This document shows positions 8,364-17,445 of a stretch of 64,000 nt of DNA, piece by piece. Under the pieces are notes generated by a model, which was not told the DNA's origin, searched no databases, and saw nothing but the letters and a program-made list of their open reading frames with translations. How positions within the stretch are numbered: position 1 is the first letter of the stretch; each line of letters opens with the position of its first letter. Source of the stretch: Psychrobacter sp. JCM 18902. Lineage in GTDB: Bacteria > Pseudomonadota > Gammaproteobacteria > Pseudomonadales > Moraxellaceae. The position numbers and the translations under genes are program-made. The stretch spans positions 2,418,001-2,482,000 of the forward strand of contig NZ_CAJHBK010000001.1 in the NCBI RefSeq assembly GCF_904846615.1, given 5' to 3'.

Positions 8364-9725
8364 ATGTCGCTACGTTCCTTTTTCTCTCGCTTGCTCACAC
8401 CGCACTCACATAGCCATCGTTCAGATAACGGCTTGGACACGCTTGAGCCAAATAATCATGGTTCGGATAGACACGGCTTAAAAAATAACACTGCGAATGG
8501 TCGCCAACCGACACCTACATGGCGATATTATCTTGTACAGTTTTTCATCATTATTACCTTGCTACTGTCAGCCGTCTGGTTATTGCTGGCGATTTGGTAT
8601 CAGTTTGGGGCAGGCTCTGCCATCACTTGGTTAGCCACAATTTTCATTGTTGGTGTACTGACAGCCTTACTGAGCGTTCGCTATTGGCCGAAAATAGCTC
8701 AGCGCTTTTATCATAAACAATGCAGCAGTAAACCATGGAGCAACGAAGCAACCATAAATAGTAAGTCAGCAAATAAATGGTTAACCGCTTTATATGGCGC
8801 TATTTGGTTGGTAGGCGTTGGCTGGTTTTTTTCTATTGAACCCCAACAAGAGCGCGACTGGATGGCTGAGGTAAGTGAAAGAGTCACTTACGAGCGCGAT
8901 GCAACCAATCCTGACTTAGTGACCCTAACCAATGTACGCAACTTTGATTGGCATACCGACACGGAGGCGACCGAACGCTGGGACACACGTACCATTGATA
9001 TGTCCAAACTATCTGGCGTCGATGTCACCAACTCTTACTGGATGGGTCCACTGATTGCCCATACTTTGGTCAGTTTTCGGTTTGAAGACGATAGACCGCT
9101 TGCTTTCTCATTTGAGATTCGTAAAGAAGAAGGCGAATCGTTTTCGGCATTGGCAGGGTTTTTTAGACGCTATGAGCTGAGCCTGATTGCCGCAGAAGAG
9201 CGCGATATTATTTATACCCGAACGAATGCGCGTGGCGAGCAAGTTTATCTATTTCCCGTTAGCAACTTGCAGCAGCACGAGGTCAAGTCACTATTTGAAT
9301 CTTACTTAACCGCTGCCGATGAATTGAATACCAAGCCTGCTTGGTACAACACATTACTCAGTAATTGCACCAATATCATTTTTTATATGGCGCGTATCGT
9401 CAGTGGTGATCGCCTGCCGTGGGATTATCGTATTTGGGTCTCTGGCTGGCTGCCAAATTATCTATATGATGTCGGTATGCTTGACGCTACTCCAGAAAAG
9501 ACTGGACAGCCTTGGTCAATGGATACATGGTACGAGCGTACCCATATCAACTCAAAGGTTAAAGGATTTGATAATCAAATCAATCTAGAGTCTGGCCTTA
9601 ATAGCAACGAAAACAGCCGAGAGTTCTCTGAGCAAATTCGTCAGGACATTCCTATCCCGCCATTGGCTGACACGCAAGAAGATGCTGAGGCAAAAGCCAA
9701 ATCTGCAGCTCATGCTTCTTATTAA
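8364..9725 (+). CDS. DUF4105 (Lnb N-terminal periplasmic domain-like) membrane protein
   Basis: Unknown physiological role. The frame is open from a TTG at 8325, but the ATG at 8364 (MSLRSFFSRLL) is the better start. Two hydrophobic helices lie at about 60-85 and 90-110 and a third at about 145-160 (WLTALYGAIWLVGVGWFFSI), which places the remainder in the periplasm. The DUF4105 region (about 180-390) shows the family hallmarks: SYWMGPLIAHTLVSF, a FEIRKEEGE strand and WYNTLLSNCTNI, where the Asn-Cys-Thr block is the conserved putative catalytic cysteine of a papain-like fold. The Gln/Glu/Ala-rich tail is variable. Nearby corC is divergent. Confidence 0.8.
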   Translation: MSLRSFFSRLLTPHSHSHRSDNGLDTLEPNNHGSDRHGLKNNTANGRQPTPTWRYYLVQFFIIITLLLSAVWLLLAIWYQFGAGSAITWLATIFIVGVLTALLSVRYWPKIAQRFYHKQCSSKPWSNEATINSKSANKWLTALYGAIWLVGVGWFFSIEPQQERDWMAEVSERVTYERDATNPDLVTLTNVRNFDWHTDTEATERWDTRTIDMSKLSGVDVTNSYWMGPLIAHTLVSFRFEDDRPLAFSFEIRKEEGESFSALAGFFRRYELSLIAAEERDIIYTRTNARGEQVYLFPVSNLQQHEVKSLFESYLTAADELNTKPAWYNTLLSNCTNIIFYMARIVSGDRLPWDYRIWVSGWLPNYLYDVGMLDATPEKTGQPWSMDTWYERTHINSKVKGFDNQINLESGLNSNENSREFSEQIRQDIPIPPLADTQEDAEAKAKSAAHASY

Positions 9726-9804
9726 AATTAAGTAGCATTATACTTTTACCCTGCAATAACACCAACGTCACTGATGTCACTGATTTCAGTAACTCTCAGT
9801 ATTA

Positions 9805-10428
9805 TCAAGGCTTAACCCAGCTGACCACCCGCTCCTCCATCGCTTCATCAGACATACCAGTCTCAGAAACACAGCGCCCAGCCACGCCAACATTGGCAGC
9901 ACGCATTTGTTGCTGCGTTACCACTGCATCTTGGGTCAATAACAAATGCCAACTTGGCAAATTTTGTCCTTTATACAAACGCTTATAGGCGCAGTGCGAA
10001 GGCAACCACATCATCTGCGGCAGATTGTCCATGGTCAGCTGAATACAGTCTGGTACATGCTCTTGACGCGTGTCATAGTGCTGACAATAACCCGTCGTAC
10101 AGTCCATTAGCTGGCAAGTCACATCGGTATACTCGACCAACTCTTCATCCACATCACCATTCTCATCTTCGTCAATATACTTAATCAAGCAGCAGCTGCC
10201 ACAGCCATCACACAACGCTTCCCATTCGCTATGATTGAGTTCTGACAATGCAAAGCGCGACCAAAAATTCGGACGCAATGTGTCATTGAGTTTACTGTCA
10301 TAGTCGCTATTGCTTTCATTACCACTGTCAGGAAATAAGCTCACAGCTGATTTTTCTATAACTTTTAGCGGCAAAGTTGCGTCAGAGTCTAGGTGGGCTG
10401 CACAGTTGTTTAACAAGTTTAGTGTCAT
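9805..10428 (-). CDS. YcgN-family cysteine-cluster protein (UPF0260-like)
   Basis: 207 aa, cytosolic, of unknown function. The conserved YcgN core starts at about residue 55 (FWSRFALSELNHSEWEALC) and contains the eight-cysteine pattern typical of this putative metal-cluster family: CDGCGSCC, then Cys in DVTCQLMDC, YCQHY and PDCIQL. A conserved WLPSHCAYK block follows. The first 50 or so residues are extra compared with the approximately 150-aa E. coli protein and are polar. No strong ribosome site precedes the ATG at 10428, so an internal start is possible, but no obvious Met lies near the core. It is divergent from the dienelactone hydrolase gene. Confidence 0.82.
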   Translation of the reverse strand: MTLNLLNNCAAHLDSDATLPLKVIEKSAVSLFPDSGNESNSDYDSKLNDTLRPNFWSRFALSELNHSEWEALCDGCGSCCLIKYIDEDENGDVDEELVEYTDVTCQLMDCTTGYCQHYDTRQEHVPDCIQLTMDNLPQMMWLPSHCAYKRLYKGQNLPSWHLLLTQDAVVTQQQMRAANVGVAGRCVSETGMSDEAMEERVVSWVKP

Positions 10429-10587
10429 AAAGGTGCCGTAGCATTTTGATAAAGAGCGTTACAGTATTATAGCTGTTTTTGCCTAGGTTGAGCGTTAAGG
10501 TAGTAAAAGTAAGAAAAACGATGTCGCAAAAACACAGACAAATAACTTTTATAACGTAAAACTCCTCACATAAAAAAGGATAATAAT

Positions 10588-11328
10588 ATGTCAATTAAGA
10601 CTTTTGAATTAATCAGTACCACCGAAAACGGTGTCCAGCTTATCAGCTATGTGGCACTGCCAGAAAATGCATCTGACGACCATCCTGTTGCGGGAATTTT
10701 AGTAGCGCCAGAATGGTGGGGTATCGTTGATCATCCAAAATCAGTGGTCGAGCGCTTGGCAGAAACAGGTTATGCCGCCGTCGCAATGGACGTGTACGGT
10801 GAAGGCAAGCTGACCACCGATGCTGCACAAGCGAATATGTGGATGGAGCAAGTATTAGAAGATCAAGATATGCTGATGGCGCGCTGCCGTTTGATTCTTA
10901 ATGACTTTAGCGACCAGTTAGCTGTTGATGGTGACAATCTAGCAGCGATTGGCTTTTGCTTCGGCGGTAAGGTCGTGCTCGATATGGCTCGCGAAGGCAT
11001 GCCATTAAAAGCGGTCGCCACTTTCCATGGCAACCCAACACCAAAACAGTCAGCGGATAAAAACTTCACCGCTAACGTATTGGTTGCTCACGGTCGCGAT
11101 GATTCAATGGTATCTATGGAAGCAATAGAAGGTCTAAAATCAGAACTAGATGCTGCTGGCGTTGACTATATTATCGATGTTTATGACAACGCTAAACATG
11201 GCTTTACCAACCCACATGCCGATGAGCGCGCTGCTAAAAATGAGGTTGATCTTGGCTACAACGAAGCCGCTGCCAAGCAAAGCTGGGAAAACATGCTTGA
11301 ATTTATGGAAAACAACTTAGGCAAATAA
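10588..11328 (+). CDS. Dienelactone hydrolase family alpha/beta-hydrolase
   Basis: 246 aa, cytosolic. The Cys-Asp-His triad typical of the family is present: C124 in GFCFGG, D171 or D172 in HGRDDSMV and H204 in KHGFTNP. The oxyanion region GILVAPEWWGI is near 30-40. These enzymes hydrolyse dienelactone or other small esters and lactones. With no catechol-pathway genes around, the true substrate is unknown and a general carboxylesterase role is as likely. The ATG is preceded by AAAAAGGA. It is monocistronic with a strong terminator. Confidence 0.9.
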   Translation: MSIKTFELISTTENGVQLISYVALPENASDDHPVAGILVAPEWWGIVDHPKSVVERLAETGYAAVAMDVYGEGKLTTDAAQANMWMEQVLEDQDMLMARCRLILNDFSDQLAVDGDNLAAIGFCFGGKVVLDMAREGMPLKAVATFHGNPTPKQSADKNFTANVLVAHGRDDSMVSMEAIEGLKSELDAAGVDYIIDVYDNAKHGFTNPHADERAAKNEVDLGYNEAAAKQSWENMLEFMENNLGK

Positions 11329-11410
11329 TCTTTGAATCAGGCATATCAATAGCTGCTTTCAGGTTATTAACACACTATTTATTAATCCCTATCTATTAAC
11401 CCAATATATA

Positions 11411-11442
11411 GCAGAGTGCGCCCGTCGCACTCTGCTTTTTTT
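11411..11442 (+). terminator. Intrinsic terminator of the dienelactone hydrolase gene
   Basis: Perfect 10-bp stem GCAGAGTGCG/CGCACTCTGC, short loop, then seven T residues. Confidence 0.9.
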
Positions 11443-11602
11443 ATCGTAAACAAATCCATATTGATCATCACACACTTACAAAGGCTTACTATTAGTAAGG
11501 ATTTAAGACGCTAACATGGTTATTGCACAGTCGTGATTCATAAAATCGGTCACACCACTTGCTGATAGCTCTCTAATCACTCACTAATAATAAGGTAAAA
11601 CC

Positions 11603-12394
11603 ATGAAAACCATCCAACAACTATTCGACTTTCATCATAAAACCATCATTATCAGTGGTGCAGCAGGCGCTATTGGTAGCGAGGCAGCACGGTTTTTAAG
11701 CTCATTAGGAGGCAACATTGTCCTCGCTGATTTAAATGAAGATAAAGTGAAGAAAATTGCCGCTGATATCGAAAAAGAAACAGGCAATGCAACCTTAGGC
11801 CTGAAAACCGACTTTACTGATGAGACGCAAATTGCAGCCTTGGTCGATGCAACTATTGCAAAATTCGGTAAGATTTCTGCGGTAGTCAACAACGTCGGTT
11901 GGGGTGCGAATACGCCTTTGTGGGAATCTACCACCGAAAAAATGGTCAATGCGTATAAGCTCAACACCTTGGGATCTTATCATTTGACTCGTTTATGTAT
12001 GCCGTATTTAAAACAAGAAGAAAACGCCTCTGTGGTATTTTCTGGATCCATGGTTGGCAATACACCATCGCCAGAATTTATCGAATACAGCACAGCTAAA
12101 GCGGGCTTGCTAAATATGGTAAAAAGTATGGCGGTCGCATCAGGTCCTGAAGTGCGCTTTAACTCATTAATTATTGGTACAGTAGATAATGGTGCCTCCT
12201 CTGAAGAAGCCGGTTATACCCAAGAGATGATCGATAATGTAGTCAAAGGTATCGTCCTAAAACGACGTGGCCTGCCAGCAGATATTGCTCAAGCGATGGC
12301 GTTTTTATTAAGTGATGCAGCGTCTTGGATTACTGGTGCTGAACTGACAGTCAATGGCGGCGGTGTTTACAAAAGCAAAATGCCAACCTCATAA
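11603..12394 (+). CDS. Short-chain dehydrogenase/reductase
   Basis: 263-aa classical SDR, NAD(P)(H)-dependent, cytosolic. The Rossmann motif SGAAGAIGSE is at about 19-28, the acidic residue after beta-2 (VLADLNED) suggests NAD(H) preference, and NNVGWGA is the NNAG equivalent. Catalytic Ser lies in FSGSMVG, with Y162 and K166 in YSTAKAG. The C-terminus carries the common SDR ending DAASWITGAELTVNGG. It resembles 7-alpha-hydroxysteroid dehydrogenase and FabG-like enzymes, but the substrate cannot be read from the sequence. AAGG precedes the ATG. It is monocistronic and ends at a hairpin terminator. Confidence 0.9.
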   Translation: MKTIQQLFDFHHKTIIISGAAGAIGSEAARFLSSLGGNIVLADLNEDKVKKIAADIEKETGNATLGLKTDFTDETQIAALVDATIAKFGKISAVVNNVGWGANTPLWESTTEKMVNAYKLNTLGSYHLTRLCMPYLKQEENASVVFSGSMVGNTPSPEFIEYSTAKAGLLNMVKSMAVASGPEVRFNSLIIGTVDNGASSEEAGYTQEMIDNVVKGIVLKRRGLPADIAQAMAFLLSDAASWITGAELTVNGGGVYKSKMPTS

Positions 12395-12460
12395 ACTCAG
12401 CCATCACTTTAATCATAAATTTATAAACGATACATAATAGGGCGTGTTGAGCATTCGACC

Positions 12461-12496
12461 ATACTGGGTAGGATTTTATCTACTCAGTATTTTTTA
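12461..12496 (+). terminator. Intrinsic terminator of the SDR gene
   Basis: Stem ATACTG-GGTAG / CTAC-T-CAGTAT with an 8-nt loop and TTTTTT tail. Confidence 0.75.
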
Positions 12497-12533
12497 TGCA
12501 TAAACCTACCCGCTTAGACTTGGAACATACACC

Positions 12534-13004
12534 ATGGCAACAACATTAAACGCAAAATTGCTAAAAGGCGCTATGCTTACTGGCGTAATCAATGCTTTCA
12601 TTAACGGCGGGATACAATATTTCTTCTTAAAAACATACTCATCAATCGCAATATCTGTTGACTCTATTACCAATAATGAAGACACAGTGCTCGGTACCTC
12701 CGTTACCTTATCGATTACGTTAGCCATGATTTTAACTATGGTGGCTTATTTTGGTATCAAAGAAAAAAAAGTAGCCTTCTTCCCAACTGCTTTTTGGTTG
12801 ACGATAAAGCATGGATTTTTTACCTTTGGGGTATTAACCTCTCTTGCTGTACTATGGCAAAAATACGCAGGTACGGTCGAAGTATCTTTGATTTCAGCTT
12901 TAATTATTATCGGTGTTATTGCAGGTATCGTCTCAGGTATGGTGAATTATCTAACCTTGCGTGAATGTACATTATCAGAAAGACATAAATTATATGCCGC
13001 TTAA
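12534..13004 (+). CDS. Hypothetical four-helix inner-membrane protein
   Basis: 156 aa with four clear hydrophobic helices: about 9-32, 60-80, 89-112 and 120-145. No charged motif or conserved signature is recognised. GGAAC precedes the ATG. Codon use and composition resemble the neighbours. It may be a small permease-like or accessory membrane protein. Nothing in its neighbourhood (SDR upstream, DUF2339 downstream) fixes its role. Confidence 0.65.
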   Translation: MATTLNAKLLKGAMLTGVINAFINGGIQYFFLKTYSSIAISVDSITNNEDTVLGTSVTLSITLAMILTMVAYFGIKEKKVAFFPTAFWLTIKHGFFTFGVLTSLAVLWQKYAGTVEVSLISALIIIGVIAGIVSGMVNYLTLRECTLSERHKLYAA

Positions 13005-13159
13005 ATATCTTAGTATATAAAGCATCAAGGTCAGCTCCATAATCGTGAACGAATAGTCTTGGGCTAACCCGTTTATTTTGATGAGCACTTTGCTTGTGTT
13101 TGCTTTGAAATCGAGTCATCATCAAGCCATCAAATATTGAGTAACGGTGTGGTAGCGCT

Positions 13160-16100
13160 ATGTCTGATATCAGCGGGTTTGTATTGCTTGTTTGTCTAGT
13201 AGTGATTATCGTTTTTTACCATAAACTAAAGCGACGCGTTGATCAGCTTCAACAAGATATCACGCAACTGCAAGATGAGTTACAAGCGCAGCAACACCGT
13301 GTCAGCTCTATGAGTAATAACGCCGATAATGATGTAGACGCTCATACTGAACCAATGACTCAAACGCTAGCTGAGACTCACTCGCCCCAACCTATTATCG
13401 AGGAGCTATTTGACTCAGCACCTCCTTTATCTACTGCCACGATTCGCCCGAAACCAGCCCCTTCTCCAAAAAAACCATCGCCCATAGAGCCTGATGAGCG
13501 CTCACTGCCTATCGTCACGTCATTGATTCACTCTATCAAAAACTGGTTTTTTGGCGGTAATCTAGTCGTACGCGTTGGCGTGATCGTCCTACTTATCGGT
13601 GTGGTGCTACTACTTCGCTTGTTAAGCGACTATATCGAAGTGTCGATAGCGTCCAAGCTTTTAGCGATAGGCATCCTCGGTTTAGGTTTGGCAGCATTAG
13701 GTCTAAAATTGGCAAAAAATCGCTTTGCTTATGGCATCACCCTACAAGGCGCAGGCTTAGCGATTGCGTATTTAACGACCTTTTTTGCCTATAGCGTTTA
13801 CCAAGTCATGCCTAGTCTACCGAGCTTTATTGGGCTTGGGCTATTATCTTCGATTACCATTGCACTCGCCGTGCGTCAAAACGCTTTTCCACTGGCTTTG
13901 TTGGCATTATCGGGTGGGTTTTTTGCGCCTATTTTGACCAGTGAAGACACGGGCAGTTTGGTGGTATTGTTTAGTTACTATCTACTATTGAACGTAACGA
14001 TTGCGATTATCGCGCATTACCGCCCATGGAAAATACTGAATTTATTCGGTGTCATTGTGACATTTGGCTTGGCTTACTACTGGGGCATCAGTGAGAATTT
14101 GAGCACGGTCATTGAGGCGCAGCGCTGGTCTTTAGTCTTACTGGTCACCTTACACTTATTGCTATATCTGTTTGTCGTCATTCGCTATGCCCAACAAATC
14201 ATTGCCTACAATACTCTTAATGAAACAGACATCATCCAGACAAATAGCGCAGACAACGTAAAACATCTAGATAGCGTTCACGTAAGAAATAACAGCTATG
14301 TATTTCCTATTGATACTGGCTTACTGTTTTCAGTGCCGATATTAGCCTTTGGTTTATTTGCGGGATTATTAGATGACATTTCTAACGCCTTAACCATGAC
14401 TAGTGCTATTTTAGCCACTGTTTATTTAGGACTCGGCTGGTTGTTTGTGCAGCGTAGCCAGCGTTATGCCTTAATCACCGAAGGCATGCTAGCTTTAGGG
14501 TTTGGCTTTTTAGCGCTGGTGATCCCTTTAGCATTAGATGCTGAATGGATTGCTTTTGGCTGGTCAGTACAAGGACTGGCGCTGGTCTGGTTTGGACGGC
14601 GCTCATTGCGAGCGTGGTCAGTGCTATTCGGTCTTTTATTGCAGCTAATCAGTATCGGTATGCTGATGGTAAAAGTCGTCTTCGCCATTCAGAATTATCC
14701 AACATTGGCCTTAACCATTTCGGCTATCAGCTATCTAGCCACTGTATTTATTTTACGCACGAACAACTCGCCAGCTATGCTAAATGATAGTTTGAACGAA
14801 GACTTAAATGATAGCTTAGATAATCATTCAACATATTCTCAAGAGCAAACCATCACGTCAGATTCAGTAGCGAACTATGCCGACGCATTAGGTATTAGCA
14901 CCCAAGCCGCTCAGCAGTGGCTAACCTCAATCAATAGCCAAAGCACCGTGTTTAATCTTGTTTGGCACAGTCCTATACTCATAAGATTTTTGACCTTTAC
15001 AGCTATAGCGTGGCTACTACAAGTGCTGCTGCTTGATTTTAACCAGTGGTTTGCCAGTTGGACACTAGCAACGACGACCATGATTGCACTCGCAGCACTG
15101 GTCAGCCTTGCTATTTATTGGACAATCAATCGTTATCGCTCGTGGATAGAAATCAGACAACTTAGCCACGGCTTATCGATCGTCTTTTATCTCATGCTCG
15201 TCATACAATTGCCGCAAAAGTTCGAGTTTCATTTATCATGGCAGACAGCAGATTGGCTACTATTGACTGGTCTAATCATTGGTTGGTTGGTCATCGGACA
15301 GTTGTGGTTAAAGACGTGGTACGACCATTCCGAGCTGTCACGCTACGATAGTGCAAGCTGGCTGGGAGCTAGCATTCTAATCATTGCTGCCGCCGCCCAC
15401 TATGGACTAGCAGATTCCGCTGGGGTGATGGCTGTATTGATGCCAGCCATTTTAATATTGGCTGGATTATGGTGCTGTCATCGTTATGCTTACTATCCCA
15501 AGCAAAATACGCGTACAAACAAGGCATTCAAGCAAAGCCCACTGTACTGGTTTGATTGGCAACAAGCGCTATTGAGCTGCGCGGCTATCTTTGCGCCCAT
15601 TGCCTTATGTTGGGTCATCATTACCAACTGGTCATATGATGGTGTAATTTGGGGACTGTCCTACTTCCCACTACTGAATTTATACGACATTACCTCATTG
15701 CTGACGCTATTGGTTGGTTTTAGTCTATATTATATGAGCCAACATCGCCGCGATGAGAGTCGTATCGAATCAAGTGCAGCTGCCAAATCTAAGCGCATAT
15801 TCACTACTGATAATTTACTGATTATATTAGGGCTTATCAGCTTTTGGCTGATTTCCAGTATGTTGGTCAGAACGCTACATACCTTTATCGGTACACCGTT
15901 GTGGGACAGCGCTCAGGGCGGCGCATGGAATAGCGAGCAAGTGCAGACAGGGTTGACTATTTTATGGACTCTCTTGGCTTTAGCCGCCACCATCGTCGCC
16001 AGTCGCTATTGGCAGCGGACGCTTTGGTTTATGGGTATCGGGCTATTAGGCGTCGTCGTACTCAAACTGGTATTGGTTGATTTGTCACAGACCGAAGCGA

Positions 16101-16210
16101 TTTGGCGAGTGATATCTTTCCTTGGCGCAGGCAGCTTAATACTATTAATTGGTTATCTTGCACCGTTACCTCCTGCCCGCGATGAAATAGAAAATCCAGC
16201 TCAAGAGTAA
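13160..16210 (+). CDS. Large DUF2339 polytopic membrane protein
   Basis: 1016 aa. Residues 1-20 form one helix, followed by a coiled coil (KLKRRVDQLQQDITQLQDEL) and a Pro-rich linker (about 70-115). From about 120 onwards the protein is almost continuous transmembrane helices, by eye more than 20. The DUF2339 signature is clear just after the linker: FGGNLVVRVGVIVLLIGVV, followed by GLKLAKNRFAYGITLQGAG. Two hydrophilic loops (about 350-380 and 535-600) interrupt the helices. Function is unknown in the family; the many-helix layout suggests a transporter or envelope-assembly role, which is inference only. It is monocistronic and the start is weakly supported by a G-rich upstream stretch. Confidence 0.85.
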   Translation: MSDISGFVLLVCLVVIIVFYHKLKRRVDQLQQDITQLQDELQAQQHRVSSMSNNADNDVDAHTEPMTQTLAETHSPQPIIEELFDSAPPLSTATIRPKPAPSPKKPSPIEPDERSLPIVTSLIHSIKNWFFGGNLVVRVGVIVLLIGVVLLLRLLSDYIEVSIASKLLAIGILGLGLAALGLKLAKNRFAYGITLQGAGLAIAYLTTFFAYSVYQVMPSLPSFIGLGLLSSITIALAVRQNAFPLALLALSGGFFAPILTSEDTGSLVVLFSYYLLLNVTIAIIAHYRPWKILNLFGVIVTFGLAYYWGISENLSTVIEAQRWSLVLLVTLHLLLYLFVVIRYAQQIIAYNTLNETDIIQTNSADNVKHLDSVHVRNNSYVFPIDTGLLFSVPILAFGLFAGLLDDISNALTMTSAILATVYLGLGWLFVQRSQRYALITEGMLALGFGFLALVIPLALDAEWIAFGWSVQGLALVWFGRRSLRAWSVLFGLLLQLISIGMLMVKVVFAIQNYPTLALTISAISYLATVFILRTNNSPAMLNDSLNEDLNDSLDNHSTYSQEQTITSDSVANYADALGISTQAAQQWLTSINSQSTVFNLVWHSPILIRFLTFTAIAWLLQVLLLDFNQWFASWTLATTTMIALAALVSLAIYWTINRYRSWIEIRQLSHGLSIVFYLMLVIQLPQKFEFHLSWQTADWLLLTGLIIGWLVIGQLWLKTWYDHSELSRYDSASWLGASILIIAAAAHYGLADSAGVMAVLMPAILILAGLWCCHRYAYYPKQNTRTNKAFKQSPLYWFDWQQALLSCAAIFAPIALCWVIITNWSYDGVIWGLSYFPLLNLYDITSLLTLLVGFSLYYMSQHRRDESRIESSAAAKSKRIFTTDNLLIILGLISFWLISSMLVRTLHTFIGTPLWDSAQGGAWNSEQVQTGLTILWTLLALAATIVASRYWQRTLWFMGIGLLGVVVLKLVLVDLSQTEAIWRVISFLGAGSLILLIGYLAPLPPARDEIENPAQE

Positions 16211-16334
16211 CCGCGCATCTGGTTGGGCGAAATTGTAGCGTGAGCAAGGTGGTTCTGTAGTAAACTGGACACCATGAAAAGTAAATGACGATCGTCTTAC
16301 TTTGCGCATTTTTTATAAAAGGTTATGAAAGCAG

Positions 16335-17291
16335 ATGGATAAGAGAGCAAGTATTCAGTGGTTCCCTGGGCATATGAACAAAGCCCGTAACGAAATCAAA
16401 GAAATCATGCCACAGATGGATTTGGTCATCGAGGTGATCGATGCGCGTATCCCATATAGTAGTGAAAACCCAATGGTCGCAGCATTGCGCGGCGAAAAAC
16501 CCGTCATCAAAATCCTGAACAAAGCCGACCTTGCTGATCCTGAATTGACCCAAGCGTGGATGGACTATCTTGAGCAGCAAAGCGGTGTGAAAGCCATTGC
16601 TTGCGATACTGATAAAGCCAACGATGTAAAACGCATCATCGCCATCTGTAAACAACTTGTGCCCAATAAAGTGGGGACGGGTCGCCAAATCAAAGCCATG
16701 ATTATGGGCATACCAAACGTTGGTAAATCAACATTGATTAATACTTTAGCAGGGCGCGCGGTTGCTAGAACTGGCGATGAGCCAGCGGTCACCAAGTCGC
16801 AGCAATTGATTAAACTTGACGATGACATCATGCTCTATGACACGCCCGGTATGCTGTGGCCAAAAGTCGAAAACGAAAACTCTGGCTATCGTCTGGCAGC
16901 GACGGGCGGTATTCGTGATACGGCTTTTGACTTCGCTGATGTTGCCAGCTATACCGCTGAATACTTGATGCAAGCCTATCCTGAGCTACTCAAAAATCGC
17001 TACAAAATTGAAGCGCTACCAAAGACTGATTGGGAGTTTTTTGAAGTCGCTGGACGCAATCGTGGCTGTGTACGTTCGGGCAATCAAGTCGATACCTACC
17101 GCATGTCTGAGATTTTGATCAACGAGTTACGTAGCGCTAAGCTTGGGCGTATTACGCTTGAGACGCCAGCCATGTCTGAAGCTGAAGAACTCGTCGTCGC
17201 CGAGCAACGCTTAGCAGCAGAAGAAAAAAGAATCGCCAAAGAAGAAGAAAAGCGCTTACGTCGTTTGAAAACGCGGAAGAATCGGAAGTAA
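16335..17291 (+). CDS. Ribosome biogenesis GTPase YlqF/RbgA family
   Basis: 318 aa. A circularly permuted GTPase: G4 (LNKADL, about 60) comes before G1 (GIPNVGKSTLIN, about 122) and G3 (DTPGM, about 170). The N-terminus IQWFPGHMNKAR is characteristic of the YlqF subfamily, and the C-terminal region (about 190-290) carries the RNA-binding ANTAR-like domain. The tail is a basic Glu/Lys/Arg helix (RIAKEEEKRLRRLKTRKNRK). In Bacillus RbgA matures the 50S subunit; the same job is inferred here. It is monocistronic, with a terminator 58 bp downstream. Confidence 0.9.
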   Translation: MDKRASIQWFPGHMNKARNEIKEIMPQMDLVIEVIDARIPYSSENPMVAALRGEKPVIKILNKADLADPELTQAWMDYLEQQSGVKAIACDTDKANDVKRIIAICKQLVPNKVGTGRQIKAMIMGIPNVGKSTLINTLAGRAVARTGDEPAVTKSQQLIKLDDDIMLYDTPGMLWPKVENENSGYRLAATGGIRDTAFDFADVASYTAEYLMQAYPELLKNRYKIEALPKTDWEFFEVAGRNRGCVRSGNQVDTYRMSEILINELRSAKLGRITLETPAMSEAEELVVAEQRLAAEEKRIAKEEEKRLRRLKTRKNRK

Positions 17292-17349
17292 ATCGACAAC
17301 CCTTTGTGTCTATAATGTTAGCTGTATAAAATTATTTTAGAGCTCATGC

Positions 17350-17376
17350 AAAAAAAGCCCCTAAGGGCTTTTTTTA
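17350..17376. terminator. Intrinsic terminator after the YlqF/RbgA gene
   Basis: AAAAAAGCCC-CTA-AGGGCTTTTTTT, symmetrical, between convergent genes. Confidence 0.85.
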
Positions 17377-17409
17377 TGTCTACTGCTAGCCATATCGAAG
17401 TTTTTCGAT

Positions 17410-17442
17410 GATATCTAAATCATTTAGCGATATCTAAGTCAT
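17410..17442. repeat. Two near-identical 14-bp direct repeats, 19-bp period
   Basis: GATATCTAAATCAT (17410-17423) and GATATCTAAGTCAT (17429-17442) lie directly beyond the stop codon of the minus-strand GlcG-like gene. Confidence 0.6.
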
Positions 17443-17445
17443 CGA

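Noticed and set aside
10382..10594. 70-codon minus-strand frame overlapping the YcgN-like gene start
   Set aside because: Different frame, overlaps the well-supported gene and the neighbouring promoter region; no family.
12438..12456. TAGGGCGTGTTGAGCATTC as another copy of the transposable-element end
   Set aside because: Matches only the first ten bases of the consensus and then diverges; lies next to a terminator with no partner end.
16246..16276. CTGTAGTAAACTGGACACC looking like an IS3-type end
   Set aside because: Single copy in the window, no second end, no transposase remnant; too little to call.
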